From the NCBI GenBank assembly GCA_947502595.1, contig CANNAM010000001.1, forward strand, positions 310,001-374,000: a DNA stretch of 64,000 nucleotides, given 5' to 3'. Below, piece after piece: positions 53,034-61,900 of this stretch (its first letter is position 1; each line of letters opens with the position of its first letter). This DNA is from an uncultured Marinicella sp. (lineage in GTDB: Bacteria > Pseudomonadota > Gammaproteobacteria > Xanthomonadales > Marinicellaceae). The notes beneath the pieces are model-generated. The model was not told where the DNA came from, searched no databases, and saw only the letters and a program-made list of their open reading frames with translations. The translations under genes were made by a program, and so were the position numbers.

Positions 53034-55313
53034 TTGAGTCAAGTTTCAAAACAAGTCAGGAATCGTATCAGGGAAAGTATGGTATTTATCATGGTTCCTG
53101 TGGCTGCTTATTTCCTGCTGTCATTAATCACTTATCATCCACAAGATCCCGGTTCGTTCGCCACCTCTGATGTGATAAAAATCAATAACTTAGGTGGCTT
53201 AACCGGTGCCTATATTGCTGATTTTTTACTCCACTTCCTCGGTTACTTTGCTTATTTTATCCCTTTGGGCTTGCTGTATATCGCATGGCGAATGTACCAA
53301 GACAGTGCAGCGCATGAGGACAGTTGGTTAGATACCTTTATTAAACTGCTTGGCTTTGTGGCTTCATTGTTAACCGGTTGTGGTTTGTCCCATTTACATG
53401 CTGATACTGGTGGTATGCCTTTTTCTGGCGGCGGTATCATTGGTGATGTGGTTGGCAGTTCGGTATATGCTGGCTTTGGTGGTATTGGTGCTACTTTGAT
53501 TTTATCGGCTACATTTTTGGCGGGCATCACTTTGTTCACTGGTTTGTCGTGGTTAGGTTTGGCAGATAAAGTCGGTCAGTTAACGGTTAAGTTTTTCCAT
53601 TGGTTGGGTCTTAAATGGGAACAGTTTAAAGATTGGCGCGCAGGCAAACAAGCCCGCAGTGAGCGTGAAGTTGTGCGCAAAATTGATGCTGTGGTACAGG
53701 AAAAAAGGGAGCCCATTGTGATTGAGCAATTTGAACCCGAAGTGCCTGAAAGTAAGCGTTCAAACAAAGAAAAGCAAATGAATTTATTTCATGCGCTGCC
53801 AGCTGGTAAGTTGCCTCCATTGTCACTACTAGACAGCCCCAAGAACCAAGAATTTGGTTACTCTAATGAAGAATTGGAAGTGTTGTCACGCCAGCTTGAG
53901 CTGAAGCTGGCCGACTATAAAGTTAAGGCTGAAGTGGTTGGGGTGTACCCAGGGCCGGTGGTAACTCGTTTTGAAGTTAATCCATCAGCTGGTATAAAAG
54001 CCAGTAAAATCATGGGCTTGGCCAAAGATTTAGCCCGTGGTTTATCAATCACCAGTGTTCGAATTGTTGATGTGATACCTGGTAAGCCCTACATTGGAAT
54101 TGAAATACCCAATGCCAGCAGAGAGATTGTGTATTTAAGCGAAATTTTACGCTCAGTTAGTTTTGATAAATCCCGTTCTCCGCTGACCTTGGCCATGGGT
54201 AAAAGTATTGGTGGCAATCCAGTGATTGCAGACATTGCCAAAATGCCACATTTATTGGTTGCTGGTACCACTGGATCTGGAAAATCTGTGGCGGTTAATT
54301 CAATGATTATTTCATTGTTATATAAGGCCAGTCCAGAACAGGTTAAGATGATCATGGTGGACCCAAAAATGTTGGAGCTGTCTATTTATGAAGGCATTCC
54401 ACATTTATTGGCGCCGGTGGTTACCGACATGAAAGAAGCTGCCAACGCGTTGCGTTGGTGTGTGGCTGAAATGGAGCGGCGGTACAAATTGATGGCTGCG
54501 ATGGGGGTCAGAAATTTAGCTGGCTTCAACAAGAAAATTCAAAAAGCCATTGATGCCGGTGAAGCCATAATGGATCCTTTTTGGGATGCGACCACAGCAC
54601 CTTTTGGTTCTGAGCAAGAGGCACTTAAGCCACTACCTTATATTGTGGTTATCATTGATGAATTTGCCGACATGATGATGATTGTTGGTAAAAAGGTTGA
54701 AGAGTTGATTGCCCGGTTGGCCCAAAAAGCGCGTGCCGCTGGGGTGCATTTGATCTTGGCCACCCAACGACCTTCGGTTGATGTGATCACTGGCTTAATC
54801 AAAGCCAATATACCGACCCGGATGGCATTCCAAGTGTCCTCAAGGATAGATTCAAGAACCATCTTGGATCAAGGTGGCGCTGAAATGTTGTTAGGCCATG
54901 GCGACATGTTGTATTTACCGCCTGGTAAAGCACAGCCAGATCGGGTGCATGGTGCTTTTGTGGATGATCATGAAGTACATTCTGTGGTTAATTACTTAAC
55001 CAGTCATTATGAAGCTGAATATCAGGAAGGTATTTTGGACAATGTTCAACTGACAGATGACGGTCAAATGCTCAGTGAAACTGGCTTGCCAGAAGCGGGA
55101 GAGGATGATGTCGATGAGTTGTATGACAAAGCGGTGTTTGTGGTCACAGAAAGCCGCAAAGCCTCCATTTCATATGTGCAAAGGCGTTTGCGTGTGGGTT
55201 ATAACCGAGCGGCAACCATTGTTGAACAGTTAGAGGCCAATGGTGTGGTATCTGCCGCAGCACACAACGGTGCTCGAGAAGTTTTGGCGCCGCCACCACC
55301 ATCAATAGAATAA
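53034..55313 (+). CDS. ftsK: DNA translocase FtsK
   Basis: A 759-aa septal DNA pump that clears the chromosome dimer region and activates XerCD. Four N-terminal membrane helices lie near 15-175, a short charged linker follows (about 190-260), then the motor with Walker [10 protein letters not shown] (about 411-419) and Walker [10 protein letters not shown]. The C-terminal winged-helix gamma domain (from about residue 690, [10 protein letters not shown]) reads KOPS sites. The frame is closed by a TGA at 53025-53027, so the start is TTG 53034 or ATG 53079; I prefer TTG because the family has a basic N-terminal segment. The linker is much shorter than in E. coli. Confidence 0.95.
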   Translation: MSQVSKQVRNRIRESMVFIMVPVAAYFLLSLITYHPQDPGSFATSDVIKINNLGGLTGAYIADFLLHFLGYFAYFIPLGLLYIAWRMYQDSAAHEDSWLDTFIKLLGFVASLLTGCGLSHLHADTGGMPFSGGGIIGDVVGSSVYAGFGGIGATLILSATFLAGITLFTGLSWLGLADKVGQLTVKFFHWLGLKWEQFKDWRAGKQARSEREVVRKIDAVVQEKREPIVIEQFEPEVPESKRSNKEKQMNLFHALPAGKLPPLSLLDSPKNQEFGYSNEELEVLSRQLELKLADYKVKAEVVGVYPGPVVTRFEVNPSAGIKASKIMGLAKDLARGLSITSVRIVDVIPGKPYIGIEIPNASREIVYLSEILRSVSFDKSRSPLTLAMGKSIGGNPVIADIAKMPHLLVAGTTGSGKSVAVNSMIISLLYKASPEQVKMIMVDPKMLELSIYEGIPHLLAPVVTDMKEAANALRWCVAEMERRYKLMAAMGVRNLAGFNKKIQKAIDAGEAIMDPFWDATTAPFGSEQEALKPLPYIVVIIDEFADMMMIVGKKVEELIARLAQKARAAGVHLILATQRPSVDVITGLIKANIPTRMAFQVSSRIDSRTILDQGGAEMLLGHGDMLYLPPGKAQPDRVHGAFVDDHEVHSVVNYLTSHYEAEYQEGILDNVQLTDDGQMLSETGLPEAGEDDVDELYDKAVFVVTESRKASISYVQRRLRVGYNRAATIVEQLEANGVVSAAAHNGAREVLAPPPPSIE

Positions 55314-55327
55314 TAAACGAGACTACC

Positions 55328-55876
55328 ATGTTAAAAATATTCATCGGATTTACCTTAGGTCTGATTGGCTCTGGACAAGTAGCTTTTGCTGATTCAGATG
55401 CTTTCAAACCAGGGCATGCAATACCTCAATATGGCATGATTGCACCAGTGGCTGGTCAGTTGGCCTTACCAGCCGATGCCAAGTTTAAGATCAGTTTTGA
55501 TGTAGCCAAGGCGGCCCAGCCTGGTGAAGTCAGCCGGGCTTTAGACAGTGTGGCCAGATTCATTAATATGCACCGTCAAGCTGGGGTAACTGAACAAAAC
55601 ATTGATTTGGCGGTGGTGGTTCATGGTGCGGCTGTTAAAGACATGACCCTACAAGCTGTTTACCAAGGCATGGTGGAGGGCGAAGTCAGCAATAGAAATA
55701 TAGACTTGATTGAAAGCTTGCGACAAAACGGGGTGAAGTTTTATGTCTGTGGTCAAAGTGCCGCATATTATGATGTAAAAGTTGAGCACCTGTTGCCTGG
55801 TGTGAATATGTCGCTATCAGCAATGACTGCTCATGCTTTGTTACAACAACAAGGCTACACTTTAAATCCATTTTAA
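55328..55876 (+). CDS. Exported DsrE-family protein
   Basis: A 182-aa protein with a signal peptide to about residue 21 (V-A-F-A-D). The mature domain has the DsrE/YchN-type alpha/beta pattern, with V-V-V-H-G-A-A-V-K near 95 and F-Y-V-C-G-Q-S-A near 138, where the conserved family cysteine sits. Cytosolic relatives shuttle sulfur; the role of exported ones is unknown. It starts 14 bp after ftsK, where lolA is often found, and may be co-transcribed. Confidence 0.82.
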   Translation: MLKIFIGFTLGLIGSGQVAFADSDAFKPGHAIPQYGMIAPVAGQLALPADAKFKISFDVAKAAQPGEVSRALDSVARFINMHRQAGVTEQNIDLAVVVHGAAVKDMTLQAVYQGMVEGEVSNRNIDLIESLRQNGVKFYVCGQSAAYYDVKVEHLLPGVNMSLSAMTAHALLQQQGYTLNPF

Positions 55877-56025
55877 CTGTTAATCAGGTGCTGGCTTTGA
55901 AGTTAGCCGATGAATAAATGTTGGCATTTTGTGGCTCAATAAAACCCATTAATGCGCCAATTCACAACAACTAATTAGGTACTTTCAGTTATAATATTTA
56001 AGTTCAATTTTATTCCTAAGGGCCG

Positions 56026-56319
56026 ATGAATTTACCTGCAAAACAACAATTCGATTCACACGCACAAGACAACTTTGACATCACATTTACCGAGGGTGAA
56101 GCGTTGAGTTGCCAAATTGAAGAAATCAAAGCTGGATTAAAGCCACCAAGTGATACCCATAAAGAGCAGTTCTCCGTGGTGTTTAGCTGTGCTGAACCAA
56201 CAGTGTTCAATCAAGGTGTGTATAAGATTTCACACCACGAATTAGGAACTTTTGAGTTATTTTTAGTGCCTGTATTTGGTGACGATAAAGGCGTGCATTA
56301 CGAAGCGGTTTTTAGCTGA
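56026..56319 (+). CDS. DUF6916-like small protein, no signal peptide
   Basis: A 97-aa cytosolic protein. The pattern F-S-V-V-F ... F-N-Q-G-V-Y-K-I-S-H-H-E-L-G-T-F-E-L-F-L-V-P-V ... H-Y-E-A-V-F matches what I remember of DUF6916. An AAGGG ribosome site sits just before the ATG. TATAAT lies at 55990-55995 without a -35. It converges with the GNAT gene 24 bp away. A second, Tat-exported relative is encoded at 56852-57208, which links it to the collar-protein locus. Function unknown. Confidence 0.75.
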   Translation: MNLPAKQQFDSHAQDNFDITFTEGEALSCQIEEIKAGLKPPSDTHKEQFSVVFSCAEPTVFNQGVYKISHHELGTFELFLVPVFGDDKGVHYEAVFS

Positions 56320-56343
56320 GTATTTACTGAGGACTAACTGTTG

Positions 56344-56859
56344 TTAAGTCGGGTACCACTCCATGTATTGGTAAACACCCTTGTCTTCAACTTGTTGAAA
56401 GCCATGCTTTAAGTACCATTGGTATGCAGGGTTGAATTTCTCGACATGGATTACCACTTTTTTACCTTCAGATTGCGCTTCATGTAACAATTTTTTTAGC
56501 AACTGTGTTCCCAGTCCGTTGCCGCGTTGAGGCGTTAATAAGGCCACATCTATCAGGCAAATCGAGTGATCATCTCGGTCAATATAAATCCTGCCAATAT
56601 TTTGCTGGTCTTTAATTATTATAAGCTTCTCTGCATTAGGGTAGTGACTTTGGTAATGCAGGTGTTGAGCCGCAAATTGTTGTTTTAAAAAGTCTATGCG
56701 TTGTTGGTCATCCCATGGTGCTTGTAAAACTTCTTGCCAGCGAGTAGAGCAGTAAAGTTCTGACAAAAAGGCCATGTCTTTATCAGATATGGCCTTGAAT
56801 GTAACGCCTCCAGCAATGCAATTGGAGCTGTCGCAGATTGATAAACTGCTGTCAGGCAT
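56344..56859 (-). CDS. GNAT-family N-acetyltransferase
   Basis: A 171-aa acetyltransferase. The acetyl-CoA loop reads Q-R-G-N-G-L-G-T near 113-120 (Q/R-x-x-G-x-G/A), followed by L-L-K-K-L-L-H-E-A, and the late W-Y-L-K-H-G-F motif near 150 is the typical GNAT end strand. The substrate is unknown. Its start overlaps the Tat-signal gene by 8 bp, so it belongs to the collar-gene unit. GNATs next to tail-collar genes are a pattern I remember from other bacteria, but I cannot verify it here. Confidence 0.85.
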   Translation of the reverse strand: MPDSSLSICDSSNCIAGGVTFKAISDKDMAFLSELYCSTRWQEVLQAPWDDQQRIDFLKQQFAAQHLHYQSHYPNAEKLIIIKDQQNIGRIYIDRDDHSICLIDVALLTPQRGNGLGTQLLKKLLHEAQSEGKKVVIHVEKFNPAYQWYLKHGFQQVEDKGVYQYMEWYPT

Positions 56860-57208
56860 GCGTTCTCAAGTTATAAACTGCTTGCAGTTGGTTGTTATCA
56901 ACTGGGGTCATAAAAATTTCATGTTTAATGCCTTTATGATCAGTTAATTGATATATTTTTTCCTGCAGCGCTGTGTCCGCATTATGCACATCAAAAGTCA
57001 AAACAAATTGTTTTTGGTCTCGGTCTTTGGTCGGCAATTGATGTCCGCTTAAAGTCATCTTAAGTCCATCATTTGTTTGCATGGAATGTCCAGCTTCAAA
57101 AACAGCTGGTTCAGACTTTGGTGCAGTTGAGAGGGCCATAGCCTGACCACTAAAAATGGTTGCACCTACGCCCCCAACAACTGTTTTTGCAAATTTTCTT
57201 CTGTTCAT
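56852..57208 (-). CDS. Tat-exported DUF6916-like protein
   Basis: A 118-aa protein with a Tat signal: N-R-R-K-F-A-K at residues 2-8, a glycine-rich hydrophobic stretch and a cleavage site near A-M-A (about 25). The mature part (about 45-115) is a weak paralogue of the protein at 56026: Q-F-V-L-T-F, then I-Y-Q-L-T-D-H, a M-T-P-V near 103 and Q-A-V-Y-N at the end. Tat export implies folding or a cofactor before transport, unusual for such a small beta protein. An AGGAG ribosome site overlaps the stop of the upstream collar gene; the GNAT overlaps its end. Confidence 0.75.
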   Translation of the reverse strand: MNRRKFAKTVVGGVGATIFSGQAMALSTAPKSEPAVFEAGHSMQTNDGLKMTLSGHQLPTKDRDQKQFVLTFDVHNADTALQEKIYQLTDHKGIKHEIFMTPVDNNQLQAVYNLRTHA

Positions 57209-57210
57209 AG

Positions 57211-57750
57211 TTAACTCCTAGAGGGGTATAAGCCTTGTAAGGCTATGATGAAATTAATGGCAATTAAGGGCTGTAGGTTATTATGCGCTTGTCCACCACC
57301 TTGATCAGAAGTTGGGCTCATAGCTGCAAGGTTGCTTGTTCCGTCTGCATAAAACTGGCCACTAACAGAGGTGTTGGCCATATAGTGGTTTATAGGTTCC
57401 GGTGTATTGGCCCCACCCCCTGAAATGCCACCAGCTGCAGCATCGGCTACTAGACTGTGTTTGTGTGAAGGCAGTTGGGATTCGTTTAGTGTGACTGTGT
57501 CAACCCCACCACGTTGTCCCAATCGTTTGGTTGTCAACCCTGGCCCGTTTCCTGGGTGCATAGCAGCTCTGCCTTCCAGATTGGGTAATGCCATGGTCGT
57601 ACGCCCATCACCTCCATAGGTAGTGCCAATGAGTGAAAACAGTGCGGTGTTTTGTGATACTGGTAATAACTGGCCATTACAGAAGGCCCAGCTTCTGGGC
57701 GCAAAGTTGCCAGCAAATATTCTTATTTCTGCAATAAATGGTTCTGACAT
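57211..57750 (-). CDS. Tail-collar domain (MdpB-like) protein, third copy
   Basis: A 179-aa protein; I take the ATG at 57750 with an AAGGGGA site, giving the same M-S-E-P-F opening as its two neighbours. The conserved collar block N-F-A-P-R-S-W-A-F-C-N-G-Q is near 13-25, followed by Y-G-G-D-G-R-T-T near 47 and L-P-N-L-E-G-R near 57. The middle (about 100-150) is variable and Gly/Ala-rich. It ends L-Y-P-S-R-S. No signal peptide or phage genes are nearby. Such proteins have been called microcystin-dependent protein, without known function. Confidence 0.88.
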   Translation of the reverse strand: MSEPFIAEIRIFAGNFAPRSWAFCNGQLLPVSQNTALFSLIGTTYGGDGRTTMALPNLEGRAAMHPGNGPGLTTKRLGQRGGVDTVTLNESQLPSHKHSLVADAAAGGISGGGANTPEPINHYMANTSVSGQFYADGTSNLAAMSPTSDQGGGQAHNNLQPLIAINFIIALQGLYPSRS

Positions 57751-57761
57751 TGTATTTCCCC

Positions 57762-58286
57762 TTAATTTCTTGATGGATAGATGCCAACTAAGGCCATTAT
57801 ATAGTGTATACACAGATAGGGCATTACATTGGTGTGACTTCTGGAGCCGCCAATATTGTTTAGTGCATTACTGCTGAGCTCAGTTCTGTTAGCAGATAAA
57901 CTTTGAACATATAAATTTGAGCCAGCCATGTCTCTGGCTAAACTGCCTGTTGGATTGCTTGAAGATCCTGACGAGTTGGCTGCTGAAACTTCATGATTGT
58001 GACTGGGCAATTGATTAACAGTCAGTGTTTCTGTTTCAGTGCCTCCTTTTGCGCCCAATCTGCGATCAGTCAATCCTGGTCCATGACCTGCATGAAGTGC
58101 CAATCGCCCTCTCATGTCAGGTAGGCCAAAAGTCGTCCGACCATCACCTCCATAAATGGTGCCAAGTAAACTGAATAAGGCATCGTTTTGTGATACGGCC
58201 AATAATTGCCCATCACAAAAAGCCCAACCTCGTGGTGCAAAGTTTCCCGCAAACATACGAACTTCGCCTACAAATGGTTCTGACAT
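57762..58286 (-). CDS. Tail-collar domain (MdpB-like) protein, second copy
   Basis: A 174-aa paralogue of the flanking copies. The ATG at 58286 has a TTAGGAG ribosome site. M-S-E-P-F opening, N-F-A-P-R-G-W-A-F-C-D-G-Q near 13-25, Y-G-G-D-G-R-T-T-F-G-L-P-D near 47, variable centre rich in Ser/Asn, end I-Y-P-S-R-N. Gap of 11 bp to the third copy. Confidence 0.9.
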   Translation of the reverse strand: MSEPFVGEVRMFAGNFAPRGWAFCDGQLLAVSQNDALFSLLGTIYGGDGRTTFGLPDMRGRLALHAGHGPGLTDRRLGAKGGTETETLTVNQLPSHNHEVSAANSSGSSSNPTGSLARDMAGSNLYVQSLSANRTELSSNALNNIGGSRSHTNVMPYLCIHYIMALVGIYPSRN

Positions 58287-58296
58287 AATTTTTCTC

Positions 58297-58812
58297 CTAA
58301 TTTCGTGATGGGAACAAGCCTTGTAAAGCAATACAATAATTCATTGCCAAATAAGGCTGCATGTTATTATGAGCTTGCCCGCTACCTTCATTGCCAATTG
58401 TACTGTCACCCATGACAGCTGTTCCTGATGCAGCGTATGGCTTGCCATTATTGGCACCAGGTAAAAGTGTATTGGATGGCATGGCTTCACTGGCAGTATT
58501 GGTTGTCCCGTTGATGCCATGTTGGTGTTGTGGCATTTCTGCTGCGGATAAAGTATGTGTTTCTTGACCCATTTTTTGACCCAATGGGTGATTTTGACCG
58601 CTGTCAGCTTGCCCAACATGTATAGGCACACGGCCTCGAATATCGGGCAGCGCAAATGATGTTCTGCCATCACCACCGTAAGTGGTTCCTAATAAGGAAT
58701 ACAACGATTGATTTTGGTTAATGGGTAATATTTGCCCATCACAAAAAGCCCAACCTCTGGGGGCAAAATTAAAACCGACGATTCTGATTTCTGCTAAGAA
58801 TGGTTCTGACAT
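58297..58812 (-). CDS. Tail-collar domain (MdpB-like) protein, first copy
   Basis: A 171-aa paralogue and first of the tandem. M-S-E-P-F opening, N-F-A-P-R-G-W-A-F-C-D-G-Q near 14-26, Y-G-G-D-G-R-T-S-F near 48, end L-F-P-S-R-N. An AAGGGGGG ribosome-site-like run precedes the ATG. The three copies share ends and differ in the middle third, consistent with duplication followed by variation of a tip region. The giant protein lies 162 bp upstream on the same strand. Confidence 0.9.
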   Translation of the reverse strand: MSEPFLAEIRIVGFNFAPRGWAFCDGQILPINQNQSLYSLLGTTYGGDGRTSFALPDIRGRVPIHVGQADSGQNHPLGQKMGQETHTLSAAEMPQHQHGINGTTNTASEAMPSNTLLPGANNGKPYAASGTAVMGDSTIGNEGSGQAHNNMQPYLAMNYCIALQGLFPSRN

Positions 58813-58889
58813 AATCCCCCCTTGTGGTTAGTTGTTTCGGTAAAAAGATAATTATTGCTCATACTCGCCTCCTTTATTATTATTTATTT

Positions 58890-58954
58890 AGCACTTTGTT
58901 TCAGTGCTTCTGATGTCTTCATTTACCCACTGCCAACTTATTTTGTAGTGGGTA
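58890..58954 (-). other. Two hairpins between the giant gene and the collar genes
   Basis: TACCCACT/AGTGGGTA (58924-58931 with 58947-58954, 15-nt loop) and AGCACT/AGTGCT (58890-58895 with 58903-58908, 7-nt loop). Neither has a T-run on the minus strand, so they are not clear terminators. They could set differential expression within one transcript. Confidence 0.35.
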
Positions 58955-58974
58955 TGTCATACCGTGACAGCTCA

Positions 58975-61900
58975 TTATTGTGGACAACTGCTGTTGACCC
59001 CTGTGAACGAACCACCAACGTTAAACACATTCACATCTGTTGCAAGACTGGTGCCTGAATCATTATTTATAATGTGATTATCAACCTGTGGTTCAGTTAA
59101 GGCGCCAATTATGGGGTTTTCAAGTTGGAATACAGTGCCAGCAAATGACACAAAACCATAATCCTCACCATCTACAGCAATGGCGTTAGGGGCTGTGGCA
59201 TTGTTGCCAATGATGTCGGTACATAAAGTATTGTTGTCACCGCCACCACTGTCACCTACCAATGCAAATATACCACCGGAAAAGCCATTGTCTCCTGCTG
59301 AAAAGACGGTGTTATTGGTGGTGGTAACTGACAATTCACCGTTACTATCGGAAGCCACATATTCAATGCCCACAATGGTTTCATTACCACCTGAACCAGT
59401 CATGTTTATGATGTTATTATCAATGCTGATGGTGTTGGTTGCTAAATTACCTACACCGATAAAGTTAGTGAAAAAGCCACGGACATATTCATCATTGGAC
59501 TCGACTAAGTTGTCAATGATGTTGCCATTGATGTTTCTTGAGCCGCCCAATGCCATGCCTGCTCGGCCGGTACCACCAGCGCCACCGTCTTCTTCAGTTA
59601 TGTCATTGCCTGAGGCGTTTAATATGGACAAAGATGATGCGCCACCGGATTGGGCTGACATCCCTACAAACATCACCCCATTGGCACCCGATCCGGCTCT
59701 GATTATAGAAGCCACACCGGCCCCAGGTTGGAAAACAGTGTTTCTGACATTGGCTGAAATGGCGCCATTGTCGGCAATAAATGATGCGCCAGTACCTGTG
59801 TTCTCAAACAGTACAGTCTCACCAACACCAACAGCAGATGCGTCGCCTAAGGTAACGGTTAAGTTAGCTGCGGCATTGGTGGTTCTGGCCTCAAAACCAC
59901 CTTCTCTTGCATTACTGATGGTGGAGTCACCATCAATAGTCAGTTCAGCGTTACCACTGTTTTGGGTGATTAAAATCGCCGTGTCACCAACTGTGTTGTT
60001 AACCGTAAGGTCTTGCCAACGACTGGCATCAGATCCTGTTCCGGCCAAATTGACTACATAAATCCCGTGCTCATCCTGTGCATCTGAAACATTTTGAATC
60101 GTTACACCATTCATATCAAAATTGCTGACATTTTGCGCAAATATACCTAATTCATCAGAGGCATCACCATCACCATCGATGGTCATATTCACTAAGTTGA
60201 TGTTGCTCACATTGTTAAACTCAATGGCGCCATTACAATTGCCAATTAAGCCAGAAACGCCCGCTAAACAGCCTGCCACTTCATTGGTGCCGTTATTGAC
60301 ATTGAGGTTGCTGATGTTGATGTTGTTGGTGTTTTGAAAAAATAAACCATTGTCAGAAGTGTTTTGAATGATGCCTGCGCTGCCAGCTATCGTTCCAGTC
60401 CCTGTGACAGTAAATGACCCAGATGTGCCACCATTAACAATTGTGATGCCAAAATCTCCAGCTGAGTTGTTAATACTTCTCAACGTGATTCCTGATGAGC
60501 CGATGGTGGTTTGGTCCATAGTGATGATTCGACCGGTTGTCGTAACAATGCTGTTGTTGTTACCGGTAATATTAAGGACACCACCATTAATCGCAGTGAT
60601 TGCATTGTTGTTTGTAGTGGTCAAATTGATCGAAGCTAAATTCAGAGTTGCGCCAGTATTATTGCTTAAATTTATACCACTGCCTGAATCTACAATGTTA
60701 CCTGTCAGGTTAATAGTGCCGGAAGTTTTATTGAAAATATCCAATGAGCGGCCTACTGAATTAGTAATGTTTCCTGGGTAAGCTAAATTTAAATTACCGC
60801 CAGAAATCAACATTGCAGGGGATGCTGAATTATTGGTCAAGCCAGTACCTGCGAGGCTAACTGACATAGTGCCTGTCACATTGACAAGGTTTATGCCACT
60901 TATTGCGCTGGAATTGGAGTCCAGTTGATTGAAATTAACGTTATTACCAAATGAACCGCTACCACTCACTTCAATCGCGCCACCATTGCCTGTTACAGCG
61001 ACATTATCAACTGTTAGGTTGCCAACATTTGTTCCTACCAGGCCATATTGAACAGTGTTGCTAATATCGATGCCACGTAGGGTGTTGTTCTGAGCCAAGA
61101 CTATGCCTTGACTTGTACTGGTAATGACAGGGTTTGAGCCGTTAAGCATGGGTCTGTTGATGCTCAGTGGGGCAGCAGTGAGGCCTGTAATTGTGTCAAA
61201 ATCACCTGCTGTACCTTGGCCAAATAAAATTTGGTTGTTAGATAAATTGATACCTGCCTCATTGTAAGATCCAGTGCCAGTGGCTATAAAAACATAATCA
61301 CCAGTGCCTGGATCAGTAGAGGTATTGAATGCCGTCAAACTGTTAAAAGGGGTTTGCAACGTCCCGTTACCAGCTGTGGCTGTATTGTCAATAAACCAGA
61401 CGGTGTTTCCAGCTACGTTCAGCGTTACAGTGGCTGCAGCACTACAAGCGGAAGGCAGTGGGACGCCATCGTCACAGACTTGGTAATTGAAACTGTCAGT
61501 TCCGGTGAATCCAGGTGCTGGGTCATAAGTAAAAGTTCCAGTGCTGTTGTCAACTGTGACAGTTCCACCTTGAGTGGTTGTGATGATTCCAGTACCTTGA
61601 ACAGTTAAAGTAGTTCCCGTTTCTATATCACTGGCTCCTGCCAACAGATCATTGGCGCCATCAGGAATTACAATTCTGATATTGGTTGTTACTGGGAAGG
61701 GACCTGGGGCTGTCACTGTGGGTGCATCATTTACTGGGTTTACTGTTATTGTTAGTGACACAACTGGGCTGGAGGTGTCGACTCCACCATTGGCGGTGCC
61801 GCCATCATCCATCAAGACCACATCATATGTTGCACTGCCAAAAGTATTGGAAGCAGCGGTGTATTCAACGTTGCCCGTGGAGCTGTTTACTGTGGGTGCT

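Noticed and set aside
57211-58812. Remnant prophage or tailocin
   Set aside because: Only collar-domain genes are present; there are no tail tube, sheath, baseplate, lysis or integrase genes in the window. The region beyond 64000 was not visible.
59180-60061. 293-codon plus-strand open frame and others antisense to the giant gene
   Set aside because: Shadow of a low-complexity repeat gene; the encoded protein has skewed composition (Pro, Ser, Leu, Val) and no family features, while the minus frame has clear domains.
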